A stretch of 64,000 bases of DNA, taken from Adlercreutzia caecimuris B7. GTDB taxonomy: Bacteria; Actinomycetota; Coriobacteriia; Coriobacteriales; Eggerthellaceae. Positions 8,961-18,525 of this stretch are shown here, one piece after another. How positions within the stretch are numbered: position 1 is the first letter of the stretch; each line of letters opens with the position of its first letter. The position numbers and the translations under genes are program-made. A model generated the notes under the pieces. It had not been told where the DNA came from. It did not search any database and saw only the letters and a list, made by a program, of their open reading frames with translations. Where the stretch lies: assembly GCF_000403355.2 (NCBI RefSeq), contig NZ_KE159646.1, forward strand, positions 2,035,561 through 2,099,560, given 5' to 3'.

Positions 8961-9485
8961 ATGATCTACGACGAGCGCGCCATTCGAGAGGCACAGGCAC
9001 TGGACATCGCCCAGAAGATGCTGGTGGCGGCGCGCACGGCGCCGAAAGGCAAGGGCGTCGACGTGGTGGAATGCGCCGTCGTGGACGGCGACGAGCGGGA
9101 GACGCTGGCCTGCGCCATGGAAGCCATCGGCAAGGAGCGCGGCCACCAGTTCTTCCTGCGCGATGCGGGCTGCGTGCGGCGCAGCCAATGCGTCGTGCTC
9201 GTGGGAACGCGCGCCAAGATGCAGGGTCTGAACTGCGGCTACTGCGGCTTTCCCACCTGCGGCCAGAAGCCCGCGGAAGCCCCTTGCGAGATTAACGCCG
9301 TGGATGTGGGCATCGCTCTCGGCTCCGCTGTGTCCCGCGCCCAGCTGTACGGGGTGGACACCCGCATCATGTTCTCCGCCGGCACCGCCGCCGCCCGCCT
9401 TGGCCTGCTCGGGGAGGAAGTAGGGCAGGTGTACGCTATCCCCGTGAGCATCAGCTCCAAAAGCCCTTTCTTCGACCGAGGCTAA
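8961..9485 (+). CDS. DUF2148 ferredoxin-like domain protein
   Basis: A 174-residue protein with the cysteine pattern of DUF2148: CGYCGFPTCG (about residues 92-101) followed by a further Cys in APCEIN, likely ligands of an iron-sulfur cluster, and an earlier Cys in DAGCVRRSQC. The C-terminal half, AVDVGIALGSAVSRAQLYGVDTRIMFSAG, is typical of the family. Such proteins are widespread in anaerobes; the function is undefined, presumably redox. No partner gene is linked, so its pathway cannot be read from context. It is the last core-like gene before the island. Confidence 0.8.
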   Translation: MIYDERAIREAQALDIAQKMLVAARTAPKGKGVDVVECAVVDGDERETLACAMEAIGKERGHQFFLRDAGCVRRSQCVVLVGTRAKMQGLNCGYCGFPTCGQKPAEAPCEINAVDVGIALGSAVSRAQLYGVDTRIMFSAGTAAARLGLLGEEVGQVYAIPVSISSKSPFFDRG

Positions 9486-9498
9486 AGCCGAGGCGCCG

Positions 9499-9603
9499 CT
9501 ATCGCGCCAGCGCGCCCGCGAGAATCGCGCCAATCGCGCCATAATCGCGCCAATCGCGCCATAATCGCGCCAATCGCGCCATAATCGCGCCATAATCGCG
9601 CCA
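9499..9603. repeat. Tandem AATCGCGCC repeat array upstream of the AlbA_2 gene
   Basis: Eight copies of AATCGCGCC lie in 9523-9602, spaced alternately by 0 or 2 bases (AT), so the region also reads as a roughly 20-base unit repeated about three times. Degenerate copies (ATCGCGCCAG) precede it. The array ends at the ATG at 9603, 27 bases before the chosen start of the next gene. Such a short, direct, regularly phased array before a gene encoding a C-terminal HTH could be an operator array; it could equally be a slippage-grown repeat. Confidence 0.75.
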
Positions 9604-9629
9604 TGGCGCAATTCCGAAAGGACGGATTC

Positions 9630-11090
9630 ATGGACGCACAGGAGCTACAGAACATCATTGCGGCTGGCGAGAATGACCGCGTTGAATTCAAGCGATGCGG
9701 CAACCAGCCTGAGAAGGATCTTTTCGAATCTATCTGCGCCTTCGCCAACACCTTCGGAGGCAGCATTCTTCTCGGCGTAGAAGACAACGGCGGCCTGCGC
9801 GGCATAGCAGCCGACAGCGTGCTGCCCATATCTCGGAACATCCTCAACGTTCTCAACAACCCCAATGCCTTCGACATGCCCATTGCCGTAGAGTTCGAGC
9901 ACATCGAAGTTGGCGGACGTCAGATTCTCAAAGTAGACGTTCCCAATAGTCCCCAAATGCACAGCTACAAGGGCAAGGTCTTCGAACGTCGCGGGGATGC
10001 CGACATCGTCGTACGCGGAAGCGCGCCCTTGGCCGAGCTCTGCATCCGCAAGCAGAGCATTTTCACCGAGCAGCGTATTTTCGAGCATGTCACCTTCGAC
10101 GACCTCAGGGAAGATCTCATCGACAACGCCCGCCGCATGGCGCTCGCAAAGCGCAAGGACCACCCGTGGGCGCACCTATCGAACGAGCAGCTTGTGGAAT
10201 CGGCCGGCCTCTACGGCAAAGACTTCATGACGGGAAAAATCGGATACAACCTGGCAGCCATCGTGCTCCTGGGGAAGGACGCGGTCATTCGCTCCCTCTG
10301 CCCGACCTACAAAACCGACGCCCTCGTCCGCCTCAGCGATACCGAGCGCTACGACGACCGTCTCACCGCGACAACCAACCTGGTGGATGCCTATCAGGAC
10401 CTCGCCGCATTCGGCCGCAAGCATCTGCTCGACCGCTTCCTTATGGAGGGCGACTTCGCCGTAAGCGCTCGCGACGTGATTGTGCGAGAGCTGCTCGTCA
10501 ACTGCCTCATCCACCGCGAGTTCACAAGCCCTTTCCCCGCCAAGATCATCATTGACGCGGAGGGCATCCGTACCGAAAACGCAAGTCGTGCCTCTTTCGA
10601 GGGGCCGCTTGAGCCCAACGCTTTCAGCCCACTGCCCAAAAATCCCCTTATCGCGTCGTTTTTCTCGCACATTGGCCTCGCCGAAGAGCTGGGCAGCGGC
10701 ACCCGCGAGCTGTTCAAGAACTCCCGCCTCTACACCGGGCGCGACCCCGAACTGGAAGAGGGACTGGTGTTCCGGGCCTTCGTGCCGACAGCGCCTTTGA
10801 GCTCTTCTGCCGAAAAGCTTCCCGCTGCCCAGCCCCCCGAGACAGCGGAGAAAGCCCTGGACGACGCCGCACTTGCCTTAGAGTTGGCCGCAAGAAGCGA
10901 AGGCGTGCGAACCTCCGATTTGGTTGACGCGGGAATCTCCCGCCGTACCGCCCAGCGCATCATGCGAGACCTCGTCGAGCAAGGCGTGCTCTTTGCCCAT
11001 GGCAACGGCCCGAGCCGCATCTATCGTCGAGAGTCGCAATCAAGCACCACTTCGAAAAACGGAAGCACCGCAAAAAACTCGCGGCGCTAG
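9630..11090 (+). CDS. AlbA_2 (Schlafen-like) domain ATP-binding protein with C-terminal HTH
   Basis: A 486-residue protein. Residues about 8-130 are an AlbA_2 domain (ENDRVEFKRCGNQ, FANTFGGSILLGVEDNG). The middle matches the helicase-like ATP-binding C-terminal region of this family (RELLVNCLIHREF, then GLAEELGSGTRELFK). After a linker, residues about 410-470 form an HTH (GVRTSDLVDAGISRRTAQRIMRDLVEQG). These proteins are regulators or stress/defence factors and are frequent in mobile islands. I take ATG 9630, which follows AAAGGA, over ATG 9603 inside the repeat array. Regulation by the preceding repeats is plausible because the protein has its own DNA-binding module. Confidence 0.8.
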   Translation: MDAQELQNIIAAGENDRVEFKRCGNQPEKDLFESICAFANTFGGSILLGVEDNGGLRGIAADSVLPISRNILNVLNNPNAFDMPIAVEFEHIEVGGRQILKVDVPNSPQMHSYKGKVFERRGDADIVVRGSAPLAELCIRKQSIFTEQRIFEHVTFDDLREDLIDNARRMALAKRKDHPWAHLSNEQLVESAGLYGKDFMTGKIGYNLAAIVLLGKDAVIRSLCPTYKTDALVRLSDTERYDDRLTATTNLVDAYQDLAAFGRKHLLDRFLMEGDFAVSARDVIVRELLVNCLIHREFTSPFPAKIIIDAEGIRTENASRASFEGPLEPNAFSPLPKNPLIASFFSHIGLAEELGSGTRELFKNSRLYTGRDPELEEGLVFRAFVPTAPLSSSAEKLPAAQPPETAEKALDDAALALELAARSEGVRTSDLVDAGISRRTAQRIMRDLVEQGVLFAHGNGPSRIYRRESQSSTTSKNGSTAKNSRR

Positions 11091-11111
11091 ACACAAACGG
11101 ACGGGGGCTCT

Positions 11112-11582
11112 ATGACCGGCCAAGCACTCGCATGCTTTCAGGCGAAGGACGGAACAGGCACGTGGGAGGTTTTCACCTGGGGAATTGCGGTTAACGGCAA
11201 GTGCTATCACTTCACGAAGCGATCCCACATAGTGTGCGCCGGCCTGCCGGGACGCACCGAGAGACACGTTTATCAAACGGAGGAAAAGGATGACGGGTTC
11301 GGCGCCATTGCGGCGTTGGCCGTCTATCAGGAAACAGGCAGCCTTTCAGATGCCGGCCTCGCCGCCTGGGCCCTAGGCGGCTCGAGCACCAGAACCCATA
11401 TCGACACCCGGGAAATCCCCGGCAACGTGACCCTCTCCATCGGGCACTTACGTGTTGGCCGCAACAGGAATCTTTCCCTGCGCTATCGGGAAGACGGCCG
11501 ATGGGTTCAAGTGGGCGCCATCCAGCACTTCGCCGATGTGACCCTCGCCGCCATCCGGGCCTACCGCACAGGCGCGCTGTAA
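11112..11582 (+). CDS. Hypothetical protein, 156 residues
   Basis: Not recognised. The protein is soluble, beta-rich by appearance, with TWEVFTWGIAVNGKCYHFTKRSHI at the start and a C-terminal GRWVQVGAIQHFADVTLAAIRAY that could be an amphipathic helix. It begins 21 bases after the AlbA_2 gene, behind GGGGG, so it is likely cotranscribed with it. No catalytic motif is evident. An accessory partner of the AlbA_2 protein is one option, from context only. Confidence 0.5.
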   Translation: MTGQALACFQAKDGTGTWEVFTWGIAVNGKCYHFTKRSHIVCAGLPGRTERHVYQTEEKDDGFGAIAALAVYQETGSLSDAGLAAWALGGSSTRTHIDTREIPGNVTLSIGHLRVGRNRNLSLRYREDGRWVQVGAIQHFADVTLAAIRAYRTGAL

Positions 11583-12308
11583 GTGTGCTCTCCTTTTCCT
11601 CCTGATTCCAAATATTTGTAAAAGTGCATATTTAAAACCTTAAATTTCCGAAGCACTGCGCCTGCCCGACGTCAGCGAACCCGACGCCTTCCGCATGGTG
11701 CTTCCTCCGCTGCGTTAACCGATCTCCAGGCTGGCAAGCACACTGGTCCTCCACGCTTTCAACTCGTCGATTTGAGTAGCAAACGTTTTGTGGATCACTT
11801 CCTTTGAAGCGGGAATCGTCTTCGAGGCAACATCGTCCTTGCCGCAAAACCCCGAGCAAGTGACGGCTAAGGCTACATATGGAAATTGGCTGCTCACTTG
11901 CTATCAATGGGGCAGCCTAGCTGCAACTACACTGTCGGCCGAGACGACGAGGAGCTCGAACCAACTTGAACTTACCTTGAGCGACGCAAAACATAGTACT
12001 GGAAAGGCAGGTTAAACTGAGGAGATTGACTCCGGAGGAATTCCAGGGTCAATCCCTATGTGCGGTCTAAGCAGCTAATTGCCCCGTCCAAGAATTGGGA
12101 TACAACTCATCTTCTGGGGCTTTTATTTTGCTCGAAGCCCACCTCCGTCGTCATTACGGACGCTCCGCTGCAAGCAGCCATCAGCAGGCTTTCTGATCTA
12201 CAATCAGAATACGGCAACCTGCAGAGGAACCATCTCGAGTGTCATCATTCTTTCCGCTCAAGCTAAGAATTCCACCGCGCAATTAGTCTCATTCGAGGAT
12301 CAGGTCCC
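11583..12308. other. Low-GC intergenic stretch without a clear gene
   Basis: 726 bases of noticeably lower GC than the flanks. Short ORFs exist on both strands but none has a ribosome site or recognisable content. A minus-strand tail ending near 11715 (KAWRTSVLASLEIG) could be the remnant of a lost gene. At about 12080-12130 a GCCCC/GGGGC pair is followed by TTTTATTTT, which could be a weak terminator in the plus direction. I see no RNA gene or integrase remnant. Confidence 0.4.
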
Positions 12309-13235
12309 TCATCTAGCAAGAATTGCTATAGAGCAGTCGTCGTTCGTTTTGCGCTGAATGACCGACTCGATTGTGTGATGCAACTTTGCTTCCATAATCT
12401 CAGCATCCAGCTCTCTGCACGCCCCAAACAACTTCCCGCAAGCCACAGCCAAAGAATTATCCTTTTTGTCATACAGCGCGACCTCGGGCCCATCCGACAT
12501 CGCAATGAACCCAGTCACATGGCTATTTTTTCCCATTTCTAATTTCCCCGACCTGATGCGAACCTTGTTAGGGGCCTCGCCAGAAGTCACAAAATGAGTT
12601 TCATTCGCAAACTCACCATTCTCGGGTCCGCTTATGACTGAGAGTCTTTTTCTCCCCATAAGCGTATACTCCATTCCGACAACGCCATCACCAAGGTGAA
12701 TTGAAACAAACCTATCCTCCTTGACTGCGACCGCCAAAATAGTGCACGCAAGATCTCTGGCAGCGCATGGAACCAAAGGGAGCTGCTGCCTGCAGGGAAC
12801 ACCGCCAGCTTCACGTTCCTTCTCGGTCAAGTTGATCCCTATCCTAGACAGCTCAATTAGATCCTTTTGGATATACCTAATAAGCTTGCCCGCAAAACTC
12901 TCCTTCTGTTCTTGAGAGCCAAAGGCCTCGCCGAAATGCTCCGACAGTAATCGGAGAGCATCTTTGACAGCCACGAACGCCCCATAATGCGAGTACCGCG
13001 CGGAGCCCGCTCCATCGGCCAAGGCTATTACATGAACCCCATTCTGAAATCGCTCCATTCGAACCTGGTCTTGACAAGGAGCACCTGATCCAAGATGGCT
13101 TGATCCAACATTACAAGCGCACGCCATCCTCCATGGGCGCATGTGAGAGCGGGTGCGCGCGGCAAAACCGCACTGGCTACGAACCGAAGCAGGCCGCCGC
13201 CTTTTAAGCCTCCTGAACTTTAGAGCTCCGCCCAT
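12309..13235 (-). CDS. PP2C-type serine/threonine phosphatase of a TerY-P triad
   Basis: A PP2C_2-like phosphatase: SHLGSGAPCQDQ at the start of the domain, metal-binding ALADGAGS, SIHLGDG, FIAMSDGPE and the final DDCSIAIL all present. It is the last gene of a tight minus-strand operon and overlaps the VWA gene by 16 bases if the start at 13235 is right; later starts (13142, 13127) are possible and lack good ribosome sites. VWA + PP2C + protein kinase is the TerY-P triad described in tellurite-resistance/stress-linked systems, where the phosphatase is thought to reverse the kinase's phosphorylation. Substrates are unknown. Confidence 0.75.
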   Translation of the reverse strand: MGGALKFRRLKRRRPASVRSQCGFAARTRSHMRPWRMACACNVGSSHLGSGAPCQDQVRMERFQNGVHVIALADGAGSARYSHYGAFVAVKDALRLLSEHFGEAFGSQEQKESFAGKLIRYIQKDLIELSRIGINLTEKEREAGGVPCRQQLPLVPCAARDLACTILAVAVKEDRFVSIHLGDGVVGMEYTLMGRKRLSVISGPENGEFANETHFVTSGEAPNKVRIRSGKLEMGKNSHVTGFIAMSDGPEVALYDKKDNSLAVACGKLFGACRELDAEIMEAKLHHTIESVIQRKTNDDCSIAILAR

Positions 13236-13903
13236 CCCTTTAAGCCTTCCACATCGAGAGGTACCTTGTCACCAGGCGTCGACTGAGAAACCTTCGAAAC
13301 CGACTTGCTCAGCCAGGCAAAGAACTCTTTGAAGTTCAACCCCTTTAGTTTGAGAGGAGCTCGGCCCGGTGAAAACCGCGCTAGAACGTTCATATCAGCC
13401 TCGAATCCGATCCCGATAGGAAATACCGTGAGTTTCCTACATTCAACTAGATTTTGAACTCTACGTATCTGCTCATCAAGCATCGTCTGAGACCCGCCGT
13501 ATGGAGTGCCGTCTGTCATCAGCACTAGCCACGGCTGATAGTAGTCAACCCCATTTCGCCGATACTCCTCTTTGCGATTTTCGAGTGAGTCTAGGGATAT
13601 TTTCACAGCCTCGCCCATAGGAGTGGAACCTCCGGCAGTAAGGAAGGGAGGCCGACTGTTTTGATCAAGCGTCTGGAACTCGGTCTCCAGTTGCGCCGGC
13701 CCAAAAGTAACAATGCTAATTTCCGCTGAATAGCGGGCGATCTCGTCGGCGTTTAGGGCCTCATAAAACGTTTTAACGCCCTCGTTGAGTTCGGCGATCG
13801 GCGCCCCGGACATCGACCCAGAACAGTCTAGACACAGGCTAACTGGCACACGCGGAGTCGGATTGTCCACCAAGTCCTCAAGCTCAAGTAAGTTTTCGTT
13901 CAT
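13220..13903 (-). CDS. TerY-like von Willebrand factor A domain protein
   Basis: A 227-residue single-domain VWA protein with a complete MIDAS site: DCSGSMSG (DxSxS, about residues 26-33), the Thr in TAGGSTPMG (about residue 93) and the Asp in LMTDGTPYGG (about residue 130). Closest in form to TerY. It sits between kinase (15 bases away) and phosphatase (overlapping), the exact order of TerY-P triads. In those systems the VWA protein is considered the metal-dependent scaffold or client. The C-terminal tail (VPLDVEGLKGWAEL) has no known motif. Confidence 0.8.
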   Translation of the reverse strand: MNENLLELEDLVDNPTPRVPVSLCLDCSGSMSGAPIAELNEGVKTFYEALNADEIARYSAEISIVTFGPAQLETEFQTLDQNSRPPFLTAGGSTPMGEAVKISLDSLENRKEEYRRNGVDYYQPWLVLMTDGTPYGGSQTMLDEQIRRVQNLVECRKLTVFPIGIGFEADMNVLARFSPGRAPLKLKGLNFKEFFAWLSKSVSKVSQSTPGDKVPLDVEGLKGWAEL

Positions 13904-13918
13904 CCCTAGTCCTCTCTC

Positions 13919-15679
13919 TTATATATCTAGTCCATATTTTGCCCGGATACCCTCAACCATTGCATCCAAGCGTTTTCTCCAAAAATTATTAAACGTGTCA
14001 TAACTCCCAAGCACTTTGACCAAACAGGGGCTAATGCAGTAATACAGCCTGATGAAGAGTCGACCTATGACTCTTTTGGCGAGAACTTCATCCCTATATC
14101 TCCGAAGCAAAATTGTTTGAGGGTGGTCATAAGAACCATAAACGGCAGTCGCTATGTAACAGCCTTCTGAACCTGGCTGTCCCGGTGCTTTCGATTGCTG
14201 AATTTTCGACGTACTTGGGGTTGCCCTTGAGACCGTCGTCGCATGCCTGCACGGATCCTCCGTGCAGCCAGCCTCTTTGCACACATCGCACTGCCTGCGT
14301 TTTGCTCCCCTGCTTTTCTCCCAAGCGTCCAAGCTCACCGTAACGGGAAAGCTCTTATGGCAGTTTACGCATTCACGCTGCGCGACAACCTTGTCCTTAC
14401 AGTCATTGCAATAGCGCCAATGTGAAGGAATCCGAACGCTACCACAGTAAGGACAACGTTTACTGTCGGATGCCGAGTTCGCCCTGTGTCGGGATAGCTC
14501 CGGATTGTTTCTTCTTGGCCAGTTATGTTTTGAGTCGCACACAGGACAATAGGGGGTATAGTTATCCCTGTTCGGAACATACATCTTATGGCATTCCTTG
14601 CATTCTTTCATCTTCTCTCTGGAAGGGAACACTTCGAGTGCCATAGGGTCATTCTGCACCATCCTGTCAATAGCGTACCTATAATCCCTGAAAGCTCCTA
14701 TCCACTGGTCAACGCTGTATCTCGCTTGCGGCGCAAAATGACTCTCTCCCTTTTTGAAGTTTTCGTAAAAGGCAAGCCTAATTTTGTAAGACATGTGACT
14801 CCAAATGTAACCCCACTTCCCGGGCGGGGTTCTATCAGTCTCTGTCTCTTTATGAGGATAGGGAAAAACACCTTCTGCAATATTTTGCTCAGGACTAGCG
14901 CCGCCTACCGCAGAATAAGGAGGCTTACCAGGCAGCATTATCATAAACAATAGAGTCGCTATGGCGAAATTCTCCATTTCTTGGCTTCTTAAGAAGGTCT
15001 TATAATCGCGCCCCTGAACCTCGGGCGCAGTATAGTTCGCCGTCCCCACTGGGCAAGGGTAGCCTGCAACTTGATAGCTATCGCAGTCGACGAAATAGAC
15101 CTCTTCGGGAGAGACAACCAGAATATTTGCAGGGTTTATGTCGCCCATGATCACATTCCGATCATTGAGATATTTGATTTTCTCCAAAATCGTAAGAGAG
15201 AGGTCTATCAGGTCTCGCTTGTTCCATTTTGGGAACTTCTGCAAAAGGAGTTTTGGCTGGAAAACCGATTTGCCCAATTCATGTCCCTTTGCTTCGCGCA
15301 TAAGATAGCCCACGAACTCACTCTGAGAATTGAGTATCAAAGCTTCCGGAAAGCACACACCCCGGCACGAAACCGGCTTACTGATCATAATCTCGAGCTT
15401 TTCCCTGCGGTCACTTGTCAACCGATCTTGAAAATAAATCTTTGCGACATAACCTTTAACGCTCGTCTTATATACTGCCCCCTCGCCGCCTTCGGCGAGT
15501 TTTTGAGTGAGCCATATACTTCGCTCTCGCTGACCGTCTGTCGCCGTCACGGGGATGGACAGCCTCACCCCTTTCCGGGCTCCCTCCCCAGGAAGCTCGC
15601 CGGATAGTTTTAAAACGGATCCAGCTGGCTGAATCCTCTTGGACGGCTTAAACGAATCGGCTGCTCTTGATTTTGTCAT
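13919..15679 (-). CDS. Ser/Thr protein kinase with zinc ribbons and C-terminal CYIATAVYG domain
   Basis: A 586-residue protein. The kinase domain (about residues 45-330) has a glycine loop (EGGEGAVYKT), the lysine in VAKIY, a catalytic loop VIMGDINPANILV and DCD in place of DFG (VDCDSYQV), a form usual in TerY-P kinases. About residues 355-490 hold several CxxC pairs (CKECHKMYV, YCPVCDSK, CPYCGS, YCNDCKDK, CVNCHK, CDVCKE), i.e. zinc ribbons. The last 80 residues begin CYIATAVYGS and match the small domain found at the end of many such proteins. I prefer ATG 15679 (GGTGGAA upstream) over TTG 15697. Operon partner of the VWA and PP2C genes. Confidence 0.82.
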   Translation of the reverse strand: MTKSRAADSFKPSKRIQPAGSVLKLSGELPGEGARKGVRLSIPVTATDGQRERSIWLTQKLAEGGEGAVYKTSVKGYVAKIYFQDRLTSDRREKLEIMISKPVSCRGVCFPEALILNSQSEFVGYLMREAKGHELGKSVFQPKLLLQKFPKWNKRDLIDLSLTILEKIKYLNDRNVIMGDINPANILVVSPEEVYFVDCDSYQVAGYPCPVGTANYTAPEVQGRDYKTFLRSQEMENFAIATLLFMIMLPGKPPYSAVGGASPEQNIAEGVFPYPHKETETDRTPPGKWGYIWSHMSYKIRLAFYENFKKGESHFAPQARYSVDQWIGAFRDYRYAIDRMVQNDPMALEVFPSREKMKECKECHKMYVPNRDNYTPYCPVCDSKHNWPRRNNPELSRHRANSASDSKRCPYCGSVRIPSHWRYCNDCKDKVVAQRECVNCHKSFPVTVSLDAWEKSRGAKRRQCDVCKEAGCTEDPCRHATTVSRATPSTSKIQQSKAPGQPGSEGCYIATAVYGSYDHPQTILLRRYRDEVLAKRVIGRLFIRLYYCISPCLVKVLGSYDTFNNFWRKRLDAMVEGIRAKYGLDI

Positions 15680-15681
15680 AG

Positions 15682-16299
15682 TTATGCATTCCACCAATTC
15701 AAACCAGCGACTTGATCAGCTCTATCGTTTGTGCTTTTTTTTCGGGATCCAACATGCCCGCGCATACCCCCAAACGCACGATGAGGCTCTACTGCGCCAC
15801 TTCTCGCAACACGCCTAATTTTTATGTCATACCCTTTTCGAGGCGAAACCGATCTAAAGCGCCTAATTGATTCAAGATCCTCGGCTAAATTTCTATCTTG
15901 CGTAATAAATATCATGTTTCGCTGAGTGCGAAACTTTAACGCCACTGAGAGCAAAATGGCATCTGCAAAAGGATCATTGGGGTCTCCGACCACCTCGACT
16001 CTTCCTTCTGCGCTTAGCAACCTTATACGATTCAAAATCACTTTCGCTCGTTGCGACAGATCAAGCTTCTCCAGGTTATTGGCGTGCTTATTAAGCTCGT
16101 CGTAATTCCGCTTGGGAATAATTACTTTCCCCGCGGTCTCAAGCGACCGGAACTCTGTTCCCCAAAACCGATCTGCTTTCGCTTGCGAAAACTCAAACCT
16201 CTCTGCACCAGAAACCCCATCGGCTTTGTTCCAGCACGATTCGAGAAGACTACACGTATCGATAAAAGTGAAGATCTCCAAAGTCCTTCTTGCGCCCAT
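15682..16299 (-). CDS. PIN-like domain protein in the TerY-P operon
   Basis: About 205 residues with a PIN-type layout: the N-terminal TFIDTCSLL (first acidic residue), an acidic DPNDPFADAILLSVAL in the middle, and FITQDRNLAEDL near residue 150. PIN domains are metal-dependent RNases. The sequence ends with a basic tail rich in Arg/Lys. Its stop lies 2 bases before the kinase start, and its own start touches or overlaps the preceding gene: ATG 16299 is preceded by GGGG; a TTG at 16329 is also possible. Placement suggests a nuclease effector controlled by the kinase/phosphatase triad, which is inference. Confidence 0.6.
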   Translation of the reverse strand: MGARRTLEIFTFIDTCSLLESCWNKADGVSGAERFEFSQAKADRFWGTEFRSLETAGKVIIPKRNYDELNKHANNLEKLDLSQRAKVILNRIRLLSAEGRVEVVGDPNDPFADAILLSVALKFRTQRNMIFITQDRNLAEDLESIRRFRSVSPRKGYDIKIRRVARSGAVEPHRAFGGMRGHVGSRKKSTNDRADQVAGLNWWNA

Positions 16300-16321
16300 C
16301 AGATCACATGCCCCGCATGAA

Positions 16322-16975
16322 TCAAACAAGCCCTTGAGACTTTTCGTCTATAAAGGTAGTTAGCTCTTGCAAATGCGGTGCCGCACCTCTTTTTGTGCGA
16401 GGATACTCGTCATCGTGACTCCGGAAACGTTGCTCGCTGATTTCGAGCAAAGCAAGGGATATTTGAAAGTAGTCGAGATCTTCCACCTTAGCGGCCTGAT
16501 TTATCAACGATTTGACACCGTCCATTTCGGCATGCGAGATGTCGTAATAGACGTCGCCAAACCTTTCCTTGATCCACGCAAATCGTAGTTTTTCTAGAGC
16601 CTGAATAATCTTTGCCTCATACGGCCTGTCGACAACGGCGCCCCCTGAGCGTAAATTGCTAGAAACTGATGCCATATCTTCGCGAGGACGACAGCGCAAC
16701 TCCAGCATGCAGCCCGAGACAGGCGCCTCCTCCGCTTCGAAAAGACTCGTCTCCTTTAGGGAAGAGGGTGAATTAGAATACGATTGAGCGGGAAGGTCTT
16801 CAGATCCGGCCAAACCCCGCAATTCTCTGTCCTCAAAGCCGCTCATCTCCGCTAGAGGAACCTCATACAGCGAGTTGCACTCCTCGCTCGGAATGACCTT
16901 GACTGCTTCGTTTGCTTCGACTCTCTTGGGGTCAGAATCCATAACAGAAGCGCCCCACCCAACAATTTTCCTCAT
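16322..16975 (-). CDS. Hypothetical protein, first gene of the TerY-P operon
   Basis: 217 residues, not recognised. The first 100 or so residues are low-complexity and acidic (no obvious fold); residues about 115-205 look alpha-helical (KIIQALEKLRFAWIKERFGD, then DYFQISLALLEISEQRFR). No membrane segment. It leads the operon that continues with the PIN, kinase, VWA and PP2C genes, and diverges from the TIR gene at 17111 over 135 bases. Start is uncertain; no strong ribosome site precedes either ATG 16975 or ATG 16942. A phosphorylation substrate or adaptor would fit, but nothing shows it. Confidence 0.45.
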   Translation of the reverse strand: MRKIVGWGASVMDSDPKRVEANEAVKVIPSEECNSLYEVPLAEMSGFEDRELRGLAGSEDLPAQSYSNSPSSLKETSLFEAEEAPVSGCMLELRCRPREDMASVSSNLRSGGAVVDRPYEAKIIQALEKLRFAWIKERFGDVYYDISHAEMDGVKSLINQAAKVEDLDYFQISLALLEISEQRFRSHDDEYPRTKRGAAPHLQELTTFIDEKSQGLV

Positions 16976-18525
16976 ACTATCTGCCTTTTCGCTCTCAGCC
17001 GAATCTCCTAGCTGAACGAATGCTACGCCTAGACGCTTTTACCGATTGCCCAATGAGAAGCCGTAGCAGCTCAACTGCACTCCAACAGCCGCCACGCTAT
17101 AATTGTTCGCATGAATCGTCCCCTCCACCATAGCCTCTCTCCCGATGGTGCCGTGCATTGTGTGCGGCGCGGAGAGTCGCTGCCTGAGTATGAGGAGCCG
17201 AGTAGTTTCACCTACGCCGCCTTTATCAGCTATCGGCATTTACCCCGAGACACCGAGGTTGCCCAGCAGGTGCAGAAAGCCATCGAGACTTATCGTCTGC
17301 CGCGCGGAGTCGTCGCTAAACAGCCCGGCGACGAGGGCAACAGTGCAGCGCGATCCATCCGCTCAAAGACCAGCAGCTCCCTCGGTAAATGCTTCCGTGA
17401 CGAGGACGAGCTCGCGGCCTCCCCTTCGCTACCTGACAGCATCCAAGAGGCGTTAGCTCAATCACGTTCGCTCATCGTTGTCTGTTCGCCGGAAACGCAA
17501 GAAAGCGCCTGGATCCAGAGGGAAATCGAGACATTCATAGCCCTTCACGGCCGCGAGCGCATCATCTGCGTGCTGGCTGCGGGCAGTTCGGAGGAAAGCA
17601 TCCCTCCCATCCTGAAAACTCGCATGATGCCCGATGCCGCAGGCATCATGCGCGAAATGCCCGCCGAGCCCCTCGCAGCCGACTTACGTCCCGAATCCAA
17701 AAACAAGCGCAAGGCCGAGCTTCTGCGTATCATAGCCGCCGTCGCCAACTGCAACTATGACGACCTGCGCCGACGTCACCGCAATCGAAAACGTAGGCTC
17801 ATCACAGCTGCAGCATTTGCCATCCTAGCCCTCATTGCACTTATAAGTGTACTAGTCCACCAAACTGCACGCTCTTCCGAGGAGGCGCTCATCGCTGAAT
17901 CGAAATACCTCGCAGCCCGATCGCAGGAACAACTCGCACGCGGCGAGCGCCTGCAAGCCATCCAGTCTGCCTTGGACGCTCTTCCAAGCTCGGAAGCGGA
18001 TCGTAGCAGGCCCCTTGTTCCCGAAGCTCAAGAGGCGCTTGAAAACGCACTTCTTGTGTATCCAGATCCCGATCAGACTTGGCGCCCTCTCTATGCAATT
18101 GACTCCGATTCAGATATTGTCTCAGTCGCCCACGATGTCGATGGCGACTGGTTTGCCACGCTCAACGACTCTGGACTCATTGAATTCCGCAGCTTATCTA
18201 AGGGCGCGCTCACAGCTACAGCTCATCTCGGTGACTACGCTGAGCATCCAGAAGAATTAACACCTTCAGAATGGTCCTTAGAAGCAACGGGGGATCGGCA
18301 TCTTTTGTTGATGAGCCAGCAGGCCAATGGAAGCATGGTCTGCTTCGACGCCTTAACGGGAACCCTGGTATGGGAACACGAACAGGTTTGCGCTGACTCT
18401 TTCGCCTCCGCTCAAGATGAAGATACCTTTGGCCTTACAACATTTATGGGAGACGGTAATCTGGATGTTGCCGTTATAGATGCCGCAACAAGTAACGTCA
18501 GGGAATGCCAGAGCCTAGACCTAGG

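Noticed and set aside
9499-9603. CRISPR-like array
   Set aside because: Units are 9-11 bases without spacers and no cas gene is present; a simple tandem repeat fits.
9482-9904. A protein with repeated Gly-Ala-Ile-Met-Ala-Arg units encoded opposite the repeat array
   Set aside because: It only reflects the AATCGCGCC repeats read on the other strand.
12060-12266. Short plus-strand frame with a start
   Set aside because: No ribosome site, no recognisable content and it overlaps a possible terminator.
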